Shown: positions 44,780-56,019 of the stretch, in pieces
How positions within the stretch are numbered: the stretch's first letter is position 1
Layout of the letters: every line of letters begins with the position of its first letter
Position numbers and translations under genes: made by a program
NCBI RefSeq assembly: GCF_028640845.1
Contig: NC_080539.1
Span: 373,034,733 to 373,098,732 of the forward strand
Source: Ahaetulla prasina
Lineage: Eukaryota; Chordata; Lepidosauria; Squamata; Colubridae
Direction: 5' to 3'
Length of the DNA: 64,000 nucleotides
Notes under the pieces: generated by a model
Database searches by the model: none
Seen by the model: the letters and a program-made list of their open reading frames with translations, nothing else
Told to the model about the DNA's origin: nothing

Positions 44780-45082
44780 TCCTTTCCTTTCCTTTCCTTT
44801 CCTTTCCTTCCCTTCTTCCTCTCCCTTCCCTTTTTCCTTTCCTTTTTCATCACCCTTTCCTTTCCTTTCCTTTCTTTTCCTCCCCTTCCCTTCTTCCTCT
44901 CCCTTCCCTTTTTCCTTTCCTTTCCTTTCTTTTCCTTTCCTTTCCTTTCCTTTCCTTTCCTTTCCTTTCCTTTCCTTTCCTTTCCTTTCCTTCCCTTCCC
45001 TTCCCTTCCCTTCCCTTCCCTTCCCTTCTTCCTCTTCCTTCCCTTTTTCATCACCCTTCCCTTCCCTTCCCTTCTTCATCTA
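44780..45082. repeat. (TTTCC)n polypyrimidine tract
   Basis: About 300 bp of TTTCC and TTCCC pentamers. Confidence 0.95.
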
Positions 45083-45094
45083 GTTGCTCCCTTC

Positions 45095-45390
45095 CAGGGG
45101 TGAAATCCAGCAGGTTCTGACAGGTTCTGCAGAACTGGTAGCGGAAATTTTGAGTAGTTTGGAGAACCAGCAAACACCACTTCTGGCTGGCCCCAGAGTG
45201 GGGTGGGAATGGAGATTTTGCAATATCCTTCCCCCAGGAGTGGGGAGGGAATGGAGATTTTGCAGTATCCTGCCCCTCCCCCCATGTCCAGCTGAGCCAC
45301 GCGATCATCAGAGCCTTTTTTTTTTTACTTTTAAAAGTGTTTTTTAAAAAGTAAAAAAACTGAAGCCTGCTAGGCAAAAAATGGGGGGTG
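45095..45390. mobile_element. hAT-type element, left end only
   Basis: Starts CAGGGGTGAAATCCAGCAGG with the interior of the 54133 family; the right terminus was not found. Confidence 0.6.
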
Positions 45391-45439
45391 GGTTCGTTTG
45401 AGAGAGGGGGGGGGGAGGGAGGGAGGGAGGGTGTGATTC

Positions 45440-45590
45440 AGTTGCTAAATGTCTGAATGTTGATCACGTGACCACGGGGATGCTGCGACGGTCGCAAGTG
45501 TGAAAAACGGTCATAAGTCTTTTTTTCAGTACCGTTATAACTTTGAACGGTCACTAAATGAACTGTCGTAAGTCAAAGACCACCTGTTCT
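45440..45590. mobile_element. Tigger-like MITE fragment
   Basis: GTGAAAAACGGTCATAAGTC then GTCGTAAGTCAAAGACCACCTG-type end. Confidence 0.65.
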
Positions 45591-45596
45591 TTACAG

Positions 45597-45717
45597 CAGG
45601 GGTCTCCAACCTTGGCAACTTTAAGCCTGGAGGACTTCAACTCCCAACAAAGCTGGCTGGGGAATTCTGGGAGTTGAAGTCCACCAGGCTTAAAGTTGCC
45701 AAGGTTGGAGACCCCTG
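45597..45717. mobile_element. 121-bp palindromic hAT MITE
   Basis: CAGGGGTCTCCAACCTTGGC and its exact inverse at the ends. The exact target CTTTACAG is at 45589-45596 and 45718-45725. Confidence 0.95.
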
Positions 45718-45909
45718 CTTTACAGAGTTTTCCATGAAAAGTGGAAGAAAATGAAGGAGTGATTTTTGGATTCAAAAAAGACTGGATAAGGGGAGGAAGG
45801 GAAGTTTGTAATGCTGAAAATGGCAGAGAGGAAAAACGGTTGGTTTATGTTGAATAAATCAAACCGCTTAATTTTTCTGATTCATGTTTAATTATTTTGT
45901 TTTCTGTCC

Positions 45910-45915
45910 TTTATT
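45910..45915 (-). promoter_or_regulatory. Candidate polyadenylation signal of LRG1-like gene
   Basis: AATAAA on the minus strand, 519 bp past the stop codon at 46434, and the first such hexamer found downstream. Confidence 0.45.
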
Positions 45916-45982
45916 GTCTGGCTTTCTACACCAATTTCCCCTCTTTCTTTCTTTTTAACACATCTGACAGCATGCTCATTGG

Positions 45983-46385
45983 GAATTCTGGGGGTTGAAG
46001 TCCATGCATGGTGGCTGGAGCATTCTGGGAACCGAAGTCCAGTCATTTGAAAATATGTTGACTTGGGAATTCTGGGAGTGGAAGTCCATGCATGGTGGCT
46101 GGAGCATTCTGGGAACCGAAGTCCAATCATTTGAAAATATGTTGACTTGGGAATTCTGGGAGTGGAAGTCCATGCATGGTGGCTGGAGCATTCTGGGAAT
46201 TGAAGTCCAATCATTTGAAAATATGTTGACTTGGGAATTCTGGGAGTGGAAGTCCATGCATGGTGGCTGGAGCATTCTGGGAATTGAAGTCCAATCATTT
46301 GAAAATATGTTGACTTGGGAATTCTGGGAGAGGAAGTCCATGCATGGTGGCTGGAGCATTCTGGGAACTGAAGTCCACCCATCTT
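45983..46385. repeat. 84-bp tandem array in probable 3' UTR
   Basis: Five units with landmarks TCCATGCATGGTGGCTGG exactly 84 bp apart (46001, 46085 and so on). Each unit contains two inverse MITE-core words (GGGAATTCTGGG, GAAGTCCA). It starts about 50 bp beyond the LRG1-like stop codon. Confidence 0.93.
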
Positions 46386-46433
46386 GCAGCACACCAACTG
46401 AGCCATGTTGGGAAAAGATCCGTCTCTAAGGTT

Positions 46434-47435
46434 TTAGCAGGCACAAAGTTTAGATCCGTTGAGCGAAGTTGCAACTTGACCCTTCAAGCTTTTGGGGAAA
46501 GCGCAGACAACGTCGTCCTTGGAGAACAAATCCACGCCGTCTTTCTGGACCCAGTTGAAGAGAGGCTGCAGGCGGCAATCACACGCCCACGGGTTCCCGG
46601 AGAGATCGAGAGTGAGCGCGAAAGACACGTTGACCAAGGGAAAATCCAGAGTGGTGATCTCGTTGGCGGAGAGATCCAAGCGTCCCAGTTGTTTCAAGGT
46701 CTGAAAGAGCCCAGCTGGAACGTGGGTCAGGCTGGTGTTACTCAGGGAGAGGATCCACAGCGTGGGAGTCCCACGGAAGGTATTGGGGGCGATAGACTGA
46801 ATGGGGTTGTTATTCAGATTTAAAACCGTTAAAAACGTGAGGCCCCTGAACATCTCCGGAGAGAGGCAACGGAGGAGGTTGGAGGACAGATCCAGGGACA
46901 ACAGCAAGGTCAGCTTACGGAAACAAGAAGTCGGGATCTCCTTCAGCCGATTGCGGTCGAGACGCAGGTTCTTGAGTTCCTCCAGGGCTTCGAACCAGGA
47001 TGGATGCACTTCAGCCAGCTGGTTTCCACTGAGGGCTAAGTAGGCCAGGCTACCTATGTCTGCGAAGATCTTTGGAGCTAGATCTTCCAGGAGATTTCCG
47101 GAGAGATCCAGGGAGTGCAGGTTTGGGAGGTTACGGAAGAGGCCTCTCGGAAGGGTCTTCAGCTGGTTGTTGGTCAGATAAAGTCCCTGCAGCTCCGGAA
47201 GATCCTTCAGGGCCTCCGCACCAAGGCTGGAGATCTGGGTGGACTGAACGGAGATCGTCGTGGTTTCGGTGGGGAAGCCGGTGGGAAATTCGCGGAGCGA
47301 TGAAGCGTTGCAGATAAAACTCGTGGTATTATTTTTTGAGCCGAAAAGGGGCAGGCAGTGAGGGACCTGTTGGGTGTAGCTGTTGAGGGACATCACAAGG
47401 CAGGCGATCAGAAGAGGTGGAGCAGAAGGCTTCAT
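46434..47435 (-). CDS. LRG1/PLI-beta-like secreted leucine-rich-repeat protein
   Basis: 333 residues, uninterrupted. A hydrophobic signal peptide (about 1-23, LLIACLVMSLNSYTQQ) precedes a cysteine-bearing N-terminal cap. From about residue 79 come eight 24-residue LRRs (LPELQGLYLTNNQLKTLPRG and so on), then a C-terminal LRR cap with NPWACDC and a final CAC. Several N-glycosylation sites are present (NNTT, NASS, NVSF). It aligns end to end with the PLI-beta gene at 57174 but is clearly diverged, so it may be the LRG1 orthologue or a second inhibitor-like paralogue; binding specificity cannot be read from sequence. Start: ATG at 47435, one base after an acceptor (CTATTCTATAG) made from a LINE tail. 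The frame is open 58 codons further upstream only because it runs through that LINE. The probable 5' UTR exon is at 52616. Confidence 0.9.
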   Translation of the reverse strand: MKPSAPPLLIACLVMSLNSYTQQVPHCLPLFGSKNNTTSFICNASSLREFPTGFPTETTTISVQSTQISSLGAEALKDLPELQGLYLTNNQLKTLPRGLFRNLPNLHSLDLSGNLLEDLAPKIFADIGSLAYLALSGNQLAEVHPSWFEALEELKNLRLDRNRLKEIPTSCFRKLTLLLSLDLSSNLLRCLSPEMFRGLTFLTVLNLNNNPIQSIAPNTFRGTPTLWILSLSNTSLTHVPAGLFQTLKQLGRLDLSANEITTLDFPLVNVSFALTLDLSGNPWACDCRLQPLFNWVQKDGVDLFSKDDVVCAFPKSLKGQVATSLNGSKLCAC

Positions 47436-47930
47436 CCTATAGAATAGAATAGAGTAGAATTCTTTATTGGCCAAGTGCGATTGGACCCACAAGGAATTCG
47501 TCTTGGTACCTACGCTCTCAGTGTACATAAAAGAAAAGATACATAAGGTACAACACTTAATGATAGTCATAGGGTACAAATAAGCAATCAGGAAACAATC
47601 AATATCCATATAAATTGTAAGGATACAAGCAACAAAGTTACAGTCATAAGTAGGAGGAGATGGGTGGTGGGAACAATGAGAAGATTAATAGTAATGCAAA
47701 CTTAGTGAATAGTTTGACAGTGTTGAGGGAATTATTTGTTTAGCAGAGTGATGGCCTTCGGGAAAAAACTGTCCTTGTGTCTAATTGTTCTGGTGTGCAG
47801 GGCTCTATAGCGTCGTTTTGAGGGTAGGCGTTGAAACAGTTTATGTCCTGGATGTGAGGGGTCTGTAAATATTTTTTTATTTACCTCTCTCTGGTGAGGC
47901 CGGGAGAGAAAAAGAGAGATCCAACACCTT
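47436..47930 (-). mobile_element. LINE 3' end abutting the LRG1-like coding exon
   Basis: On the minus strand a LINE end (RRYRALHTRTIRHKDSFFPK in its ORF, then the TTGGCCAATAAAG block and a TTCTA-type tail) runs in the same direction as the gene. It stops one base before the ATG. It contains AATAAA about 35 bp upstream of the acceptor. Confidence 0.85.
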
Positions 47931-48024
47931 AAGCTTCCCTTCACACATGCCGCAGCCAGGGACCCTCTCCCCGTCCTCTCTGTCTGCCTTCTATTCATTC
48001 ATTCATTCATTCATTCATTTATTT

Positions 48025-48725
<701 letters not shown>

Positions 48726-48929
48726 AGAATTCCCAGTTGTGGAACTGACTTTTCCTTCCGTTCAATTCCACCGTCACCAACTTATTGCTCAATCGGGGTT
48801 GAGAGCTTTCCTGAAATATCTGCAGCCCCTCCCGGCTGTCTGTTATTTCCAAATTTGATACGGGGCTCGGAATCGAAGATGGTCGGGCCGGGCTGAGGCT
48901 GTCGACTGGAAGTGTTATTCAACTCTTTG

Positions 48930-49640
48930 TCTTCTCTTTTTCTTCCCTTCCCTTCTTCTCTTTTGACTTTGTTGCTTCTTTCTTTCCTCCCTTCCTTCCT
49001 TCCTTCCTGCCTGCCTCTCTCCCTTCCTTTCCCTTGGCCTCCCTCCATTTCTCCTCCCTCCCTCCTTCCCTTCCTTCCCTGCCTCCCTTTTTCATTCCTC
49101 CCTTTCCTCTCTTTCTCCTTCTTTCCTACTTCTCTACTTCTCTACCCTCCCTCCTTTGATTTTTTTTCTCCTTCCTTCCTTCCCCCTCTATTTCTTCTTC
49201 CTTCCATCCATCCATCCATTCCGCTCCTTTTTCATTCCTCCTTTCCCTTTCTCCTCCCTCCTCTCTACTTACCGTCATCCTTCTTTTTTCTCCCTCCTTT
49301 CTTCCATCCATCCCTCGCTTTTTCCTTCCTTCTCTCTCTTTCTCCTTCCCTACTTCTCTACCCTCCCTCCTTCAACTTTTTCTCCTTCCTTCCTTCCTTC
49401 CTTCCATCCAGCCATCTATCCCACTCCTTTTTCATTCCTCCCTTCCCTTTCTCCTCCCTCCTCTCTACTTACCGTCATCCTTCTTTTTCTCCTTCCTTCC
49501 ATCCATCCCTCCTCCTTTTTCATTCCTTCCTTCCCTCTCTTTCTCCTCCCCCCACCTTCTTTCCACTTACCTCTCCCCTTCTACCCTCTCTCCTTCACTC
49601 CCTCCTTTTTGCCACCCTCCATTTATAAACCCCCAAGGAA
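48930..49640. repeat. CTTCC/CCCT polypyrimidine region
   Basis: About 700 bp pyrimidine-rich with repeated TCCATCCATC and CTACTTACCGTCATCCTTC blocks. Open frames through it are artefacts. Confidence 0.9.
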
Positions 49641-49869
49641 ACCCCCCTCAAGGCCGCCTAGCCACGATTCCTTGTTTGCTTCTTCTTGCCATTCTCTTTC
49701 TTCCAAAATGTGCATCTCGGTGTGAATCATGTTTGTTTAGGGTCCAATCTTTCTGTTTCTCAGTTAGAAAACCTTAAGGACTAGAAATTTGGAAGAAGGG
49801 GAATCAAACCGATGTGGCTTTTTGCAGCTTCCGTGGCTTTGATTCCCACACTTTCTATCCTTCCTTCTA

Positions 49870-51592
49870 TCCTTCCTTCCTATTTATTTATTTATTTATT
49901 TATTATTTAAATTTTTATACCGCCCTTCTCCCGAAGGACTCAGGGCGGTTTACAGGCAGATAAAATAAACAGTACTATTACAAAATAAATACTATTAAAA
50001 TACCACTAAAAAACTTATTCAATTTGGCATAATTAAAATTTAGCAAATAATAAAACCCATTAAAACCCATTAAAACCCATTAAAACCCCTTAAAACCCAC
50101 GAATTTAAAACTAATCCAGTCCTGCGCAGATGAATAAATGTGTTTTAAGCTCATGACGGAAGGTTCGGAGGTCCGGAAGTTGGCGAAGTCCTGGGGAGTT
50201 CGTTCCAGAGGGTGGGAGCCCCACAGAAGGCCCTTCCTGGGTGTCGCCAGACGACACTGTCTCGCTGACGGCACCCTGAGAGTCCCTCTCTGTGAGAGCG
50301 CACGGGTCGGTGAGAGGTATCCGGTAGCAGTAGGCGGTCCCGTAAGTAACCCGGCCCTATGCCATGGGCGCTTTGAAGATGTTCACCAAAACCTTGAAGC
50401 GCACCCGAAGGCCACAGGCAGCCAGTGCAGTCTGCGCAGGATAGGTGTCACACGGGAGCCACGAGGGCTCCTCTATCACCAGCGCAGCTGCATTCTGGAC
50501 TAACTGAAGCCTCGGATGCCCTTCAAGGGAGCCCCATGTGAGAGCATTGCAGTAATCCAGGCGAGGCGTCACGAGGCGTGGTGACCGTGCACAGGGCATC
50601 CCGGTCTAGAAAGGCGCAACTGGCGCACCAGGCGAACCTGGTAAAAGCTCTCCTGGAGGCGGCCGTCAAGTGATCTTCAAAAGACAGCCGTTCATCCAGG
50701 AGGGCGAAGGTTGCGCACCCGTTCCATCGGGGCCAATGACTCGCCCCGACAGTCAGCGAGGACTCAGCTGACTGTACCGAGATGCCGCATCCACAGCCAC
50801 TCTGTCTTGGAGGATTGAGCCTGAGCCTGTTTCTCCCCATCCAGACCCGTCTGGCTTCCAAGCACCGGGACAACACTTGATAACCGTTGGGGTGGCCGGT
50901 GTGGAAAGTACAGCTGGGTGTCATCAGCGTACAGCTGGTACCTCACACGAAGCCACTGATGATCTCACCCAGCGGCTTCATATAGATGTTGAACAGAAGG
51001 CGAGAGGATCGACCCTGCGGCACCACAAGTGAGGTGTCTCGGGCCGACCTCTGCCCCCCTGTCAACACCGTTTGCGACCGATCGGAGAGATAGGAGGAGA
51101 ACCACCGATAAACGGTGCCTCCCACTCCCAATCCCTCCAACCGGTGCAGCAGCGTACCATGGTCGATGGTATCAAAAGCCGCTGAGAGGTCTAATAGGGC
51201 CAGGGCAGAGGGGCATCCTCTATCCCTGGCCCTCCAGAGATCATCCACCAACGCGACCAAAGCCGTCTCAGTGCTGTAACGGGCGGAAGCCAGACTGGAA
51301 CGGGTCTAGATAGACAGTTTCATCCAGGTGCAAGGAAACTGATATGCCACCATACTCTCTACAACCTTCGCCACGAAGGGAAGGTTGGAGACCGGACGAT
51401 AATTACCTAAAACAGCGGGTCAGGAAGGCTTCTTGAGGAGGGGTCTCACCACCGCCTCTTTCAAGGCGGCCGGAAAGCCTCCCTCCACCAAGGAAGCAAT
51501 CGTAATAGCCTGGAGCCAGCCTCGTGTCACCTCCTGAGTGGCCAGTACCAGCCAGGAGGGGCACGGGTCCAGTAAACATGTGGTGGCATGTT
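49870..51592 (-). mobile_element. L2 LINE reverse-transcriptase half
   Basis: Minus strand: RT text LALLDLSAAFDTIDHGTLL, VVPQG, the catalytic LYADDTQLYF (about 50930), then LQLVQNAAALVIEE and a 3' tail CCGCCCTTCTCCCGAAGGAC. It is broken by several frameshifts, and cut at 51592 where a polypyrimidine tract begins. This is the part missing from the L2 derivative at 30619. Confidence 0.9.
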
Positions 51593-52562
51593 CCTCCCTC
51601 CCTCCCTCCCTTTTTTCTTTTTCTTTCCCTCCCTCCCTCCCTCCCTCCCTTCTTTTTCTTTCTCTCTCTCTCTCCCTCCCTCTTTCTTTCCCTTCTTCAT
51701 CTCTTTCTTCTTTCTTTCCTTCCTTTCCTTCTCCCTCACACTCTTCTTTCTTTCTTTCCTTTTCTTTTCTTTTCTTTTCTTTCTTTCTTTCTTCTTTCTT
51801 TCTTCCTTCCTCCCTCCCTCCCTCCCTCCCTCCCTTCTTTCTTTTTCTTTCTCTCCCTCCCTCCTTCTTTCCCTTCTTCATCTCTCTCTTCCTTTCCTTT
51901 CCTCCTCCCCACACTCTTCTTTCTTTCTTTCTTTTTTCTTTCTTCCTTCCTTCCTTCCTTCTCCCTCCTTCCCTCTTTCTTTCCCTTCTTTCCCTCTTTC
52001 TTCTTTCTTTCCTTACTTTCTGTCTCCCTCCCACTTTTCTTCCTTCCTACCTTCATCCTTCTTTCTCTCTTTCTCTCCCTCCCTTTCTCCCTATTCCTTT
52101 CCCTTCTTTCCTCTTTCTTCTTTTCTTTCCTTCCTTTCCTCTCTCACTCTCCTTCCTTCCTTCCTTCTTTCTCCCTCCCTCTTTCTTTCCCTTCTTTCCC
52201 TCTTTCTTCTTTCTTTCCTTCCTTTCCTCCTCTCTCACTCTCCTTCCTTCCTTCCTTCTTTCTCCCTCCCTCTTTCTTTCCCTTCTTTCCCTCTTTCTTC
52301 TTTCTTTCCTTCCTTTCCTCCTCTCTCACTCTCCTTCCTTCCTTCCTTCCTTCCTTCTCCCTCCCTCTTTCTTTCCCTTCTTTCCCTCTTTCTTCTTTCT
52401 TTCCTTACTTTCCGTCTCCCTCCCACTTTTCTTCCTTCCTACCTTCTCTCTCTCTCTCTCCCTCCCTTTCTCCCTATTTCTTTCCCTTCTTTCCCTCTTT
52501 CTTCTTTTTTTCCTTCCTTTCCTCCTCTCCCACTCTCCTCCCTCCCTCCCTCCCTCCCTCCT
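51593..52562. repeat. 970-bp CCCT/TTTC polypyrimidine tract
   Basis: Near-pure pyrimidine with roughly 90-bp higher-order repeats (CTCTCACTCTCCTTCCTTCC recurs at about 52140, 52230 and 52325). It lies in the probable first intron of the LRG1-like gene. Frames of nearly 400 codons here are artefacts. Confidence 0.95.
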
Positions 52563-52615
52563 TTTTCAAAACCAACACTCAGCTTGTGCAAGGAAGCCAA
52601 AAAGTGTCTACTTAC

Positions 52616-52663
52616 CTGTAGCTTTCTCCAAACAGCATCTCTGCCAGCCTCCTTCTTTCTCAA
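52616..52663 (-). other. Probable 5' UTR exon of LRG1-like gene (5' end approximate)
   Basis: A consensus donor AAGCTACAG before GTAAGTAG lies at 52616/52615 on the minus strand, about 70 bp downstream of a TATA box, giving a short non-coding exon. Splicing to the acceptor at 47436 would give a two-exon gene with a 5.2 kb intron, as in LRG1-type genes. Inferred from sequence only. Confidence 0.6.
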
Positions 52664-52686
52664 ATGCTGTGTTCAGCAGGAACTCT

Positions 52687-52780
52687 CTTATATACCTGCG
52701 CTGGGGGTGGGTGGGGTGGGGGGAAGTTGCTGTCCTCAAACATTAGTAAAAATTTCCCCATCCTGATTGCATCACCGTGA
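52687..52780 (-). promoter_or_regulatory. TATA promoter with C/EBP-ATF-like and kappaB-like sites
   Basis: TATATAAG at 52694-52687 on the minus strand. Upstream are ATTGCATCA (52766-52774), identical to the core of C/EBP-ATF composite elements, and GGGGAAATTT (about 52750-52759, minus), close to an NF-kappaB site. LRG1 in mammals is an acute-phase liver gene, so these sites would fit, but function is not shown. Confidence 0.55.
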
Positions 52781-52899
52781 GGGGAAGAAAAAAAAACATT
52801 TCTGTGCACAGCTCAATCTTTGTTCAAAGGCAAAGACAAATGTTGACATTCTCTTTACCTGAAGTGCTTTCCCAAAAAGAACATTTTTTCTGTTGGTTT

Positions 52900-53142
52900 T
52901 TTTTTTTGGGAGGGGAAACAATTTCCTTATTTCTTATGGGATGCTGCCCAAAACAGAAGTCTTCAAACTTGGCAGCTTTAAGACTTGTGGATCAGCTGGG
53001 AGACTGGGAGGCGGCGAAGAGATTGGGGGGGTGGAGCCTGTCAAGAGGTGGTATTTACCAGTTTGCCGAACTACTCAAAATTTCCACTAACAGTTCGCAA
53101 GAACCGGTCAAAACCGGCTGAAACCCACCTCTGGGGTAAGGG
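52900..53142. other. Spacer with hAT-type remnants
   Basis: TCTTCAAACTTGGCAGCTTT and ACAGTTCGCAAGAACCGG-like pieces of MITEs; no gene seen. Confidence 0.45.
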
Positions 53143-53513
53143 CAGTGGTGGGATTCAAATAATTTAACAACCGGATCTCTGCCCTAATGACTGGCTGGAT
53201 AGGTATGGCTTGGTGGTCATGTGACCGTGTGGGCGTGACCAACTCAACGTCACTCACGTCGATGGGCGCTTCGCCTTAGCTGTTACAGTTGTAATAAGGG
53301 TTAAGCAGAGAGGCAGTTTCTGCAAGCAGGGCAGTAAAGATTAGGCTAGAAATACCATCAGAATGTTTCCTTCCTGCCTTCCTTACAGGATTAGCCCTGT
53401 AAAGTGGAAAAAAACAAAAGGAGATTTCTTCCAATAACCGGTTCTCCGAACTGCTTAGAAAGTTAACAACTGGTTCTCCCAAATAGGTGCGAACTGGCTG
53501 AATCCCACCACTG
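53143..53513. mobile_element. hAT-type MITE with perfect 8-bp duplication
   Basis: Ends CAGTGGTGGGATTCAA and GAATCCCACCACTG; GGTAAGGG exact on both sides (53135-53142, 53514-53521). Confidence 0.95.
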
Positions 53514-53518
53514 GGTAA

Positions 53519-53813
53519 GGGTGTCAAATTCAAGGCTCACAGGCCAGATCCGGCCCATGGGGTGCTTAGATCTGGCCCACGGGGCCGCCCTGGAAATAGC
53601 AAAAGACTGGCCCATGGTGCCTCTGCCGCACACGGACCTCCGTTTTTGCTGGTGGAGAGCTGCAGGAGACCGTCGTAGCTGAAAACAGGCCAGGAGGGCC
53701 GTGCATTGGCTGCAGGAAGTCGAGGTGGCCACGCCCACCCCTGGCCATGCCCCCCCCCGAGGTCAAACACAACCCTGATGTGGTCCTCAATGAAATCAAG
53801 TTTGACACCCCTG
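53519..53813. mobile_element. hAT-type element (TGTCAAATTCAAGG family)
   Basis: Left GTGTCAAATTCAAGGC, right AAGTTTGACACCCCTG. Directly next to the previous element, so its left target copy is not separable. Confidence 0.75.
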
Positions 53814-54132
53814 GTATACAGTGTCCTGTTGGAGTAGCGGGCTGGATTAGAAGACTTCCAAGATCCCTTCCAGCTCTATTCTGGTCTGATTCTGAAAATG
53901 GATGGGTTTTCCATTTTTTTCCTCCAAAAAAAGAATTAACGGATGAGTTCCTTGAATAGCTGCATAAGATATGCCTCAAGTTTTAAATGCAGCCGGAACC
54001 AGAAAGGCACGGCAGAGGAGAGGAGAGATGGTTGGATAGCGTCATTGACCCGATGAACGTGAATTTCGGCAAGCTTCAGGAAAAAAATGAAGGACAAAGG
54101 GGCCTGGCATTCTGTGGCCCATGAGGTCGCAG

Positions 54133-54427
54133 CAGTGGTGAAATCCAATTTTTTTTTACTACCGGTTCTGTGGGCGTGGCTTGGTGGGCGTGATGTGGCT
54201 TGGTGGGCGTGGCAGGGAAGGATACTGCAAAATCCCCATTCCCTCCCCACTCCTGGGGGAAGCTTATTGCAAAATCTCCATTCCCACCCCACTATGGGGC
54301 CAGCCAGAGGTGGTATTTGCCAGTTCTACGAACTACTCAAAATTTCCGCCACCGGTTCCCCGAACTGCTTAAAATTTCCGCTACCGGTTCTCTAGAACCT
54401 GTCAAAACCTGCTGGATTTCACCCCAG
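54133..54427. mobile_element. hAT-type MITE with 8-bp duplication
   Basis: Ends CAGTGGTGAAATCC and GGATTTCACCCCAG; GGTCGCAG exact at 54125-54132 and 54428-54435. Same family as 5422-5625. Confidence 0.93.
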
Positions 54428-54514
54428 GGTCGCAGAGACTCAGACATGACTTAGTGACTGAACAACAAAGGGTTATGTCTATTTGTGTAGGACCTCTGGT
54501 GCTAAATAGGTTTT

Positions 54515-54645
54515 TATAGATAGTCTTTGAGTTACAACAGTTCATTTAGTGACTATTCAAAGTTGCAACACCACTGAAAAAAGTAACTTATAACTCTTTT
54601 TCACATGCCCATTTCAGCATCCCCGTAATTAAACGTTAGACATCC
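54515..54645. mobile_element. Tigger-like MITE fragment
   Basis: AGTCTTTGAGTTACAACAGT then CACCACTGAAAAAAGTAAC. Confidence 0.6.
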
Positions 54646-54649
54646 CCCC

Positions 54650-55130
54650 CCTCCCCTAGTGTCACAGGTCACATTGTCCAATTAGGTGTCCTGGCGTCTC
54701 CTTGGGAACCGAATCCAGCCTCTGGTAACCACCAGTTGGGATGACCTTGGTTCTCACGAGATAGCAGTCTGTTTTGACTAGTCTACATTCCATTCCTCTC
54801 CCACCTCCCCGAACTGTGTGGCGACTTGGGAAATGGAAAATGGGTGCGGCAGGCTTGGTCCGTTTCAAAGTTGACACCCAGTTTTACTTGACCAGAGTTG
54901 TGTTCTGTAACTTCTGTGGGATCTCCTTGGGTGAAGTACATTGCGTGGAAGAGCAAGATTCATTTACAAAAGTGTTTGTGAGGCACTTACAGAGAGTATG
55001 ATATGGAGGGTCTGGCTCAACTCCAAACTTCCTTTATTACCTATGCAGAAACAGGCAGAGTCCAAGGCAGCACTCTCCAGACAAATGGTTTGATGCTGAC
55101 TGAGTGAAATTGCCCAGACCAGATCTACCC
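54650..55130. other. Unassigned sequence between LRR genes
   Basis: No repeat family recognised over most of it and no exon supported; one 75-codon plus-strand frame (54774) has no recognisable similarity. Confidence 0.4.
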
Positions 55131-55249
55131 TGTTTAAATAAGACCGGGTCTTAGATGAAGTTTTGCTCCAAAAGACGCATTAGGGCTTATTTTCCGATTA
55201 GGTCTTGTTTTTGGGGAAACATGGTACTAAATGCATCTATCTAACTGAC

Positions 55250-55768
55250 TGTTGTGCCTTGCCCGCCTTCCTCTCCTCAGCCGGGCCCCTCCCATCTCCT
55301 ACTATCTGAGCCAGAGACTGATAGTGAAGAAGAATGGCCTGGCATGCCTCCAGCCCCCAGCCCTGGCACCATGCCCGGACAGACTGAGCAAACAAACTTC
55401 CCTACAGCATGTGAGCACGAAGCCAGCCATGAGTTAGAATTGCCGACAGCTGAGCAGGAGGACGAAAAGACACAGTGGACAGATCCCCGCTTCCGGAGAA
55501 TGGAGAGGTGACGTCAGCAAAAGGAAGGGAGGGGCAGGCCTGGATAAGTGCTGAGTCATGGAGCCACACCCCATGGCCTATATAAAGGATCTGCTTTTTG
55601 GCATTCCTTGAGTCAGGCAAAGTCTAATCTGGTTGCTGAAGTCACACCTTGGATTCCTGCCTGCCCTGAGAACTCTGACAGGAATTCGGCAAAGCTGCAG
55701 AGGCTTCGTGGCCACACTTGATACAGACTTCCCAGACCCAGCCGTCAGAGGAGGAGTGGGACACAACA
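55250..55768 (+). mobile_element. Solo LTR
   Basis: TGTTGTGCCTTGCC to GGGACACAACA, same family as 8049. TATA-like GGCCTATATAAAGG at about 55578. Flanks CTGAC / CTGTC (4 of 5). It is bordered on both sides by GGGCTTATTTT-type MITE pieces (55140-55240, 55775-55880). Confidence 0.88.
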
Positions 55769-56019
55769 CTGTCTTAACCAGGGCTTATTTTTTAGGATAC
55801 GGCTTATATTAGGAGCATCCTGAAAATCATGCTAGGGTTTATTTTTCGGTGGGCTTTTCTTTTTGGGGAAACACGGTATCATTCAGCTTAGACTTGGTGT
55901 CCCGTGCGTGGTTGCCAAATTGTTAAAAGAAAATTCTGGCTCATTCCGAGCAGGGTTTCAAAGAGCACAGGACAATTGCTTGAAGCGGAAATAGAGTTTA
56001 TTCAACAAGGAAACAGAGA

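Noticed and set aside
47436..47609. 58-residue N-terminal extension of the LRG1-like protein
   Set aside because: It is LINE sequence upstream of a splice acceptor; the internal Met begins a signal peptide aligned with PLI-beta.
48912..49725. Open frames of 189-238 codons
   Set aside because: Pyrimidine-rich repeat with no protein-like composition.
51420..52766. Open frames up to 402 codons, Ser/Phe/Leu/Pro-rich
   Set aside because: Polypyrimidine tract; three overlapping frames are equally open, composition is that of the repeat.
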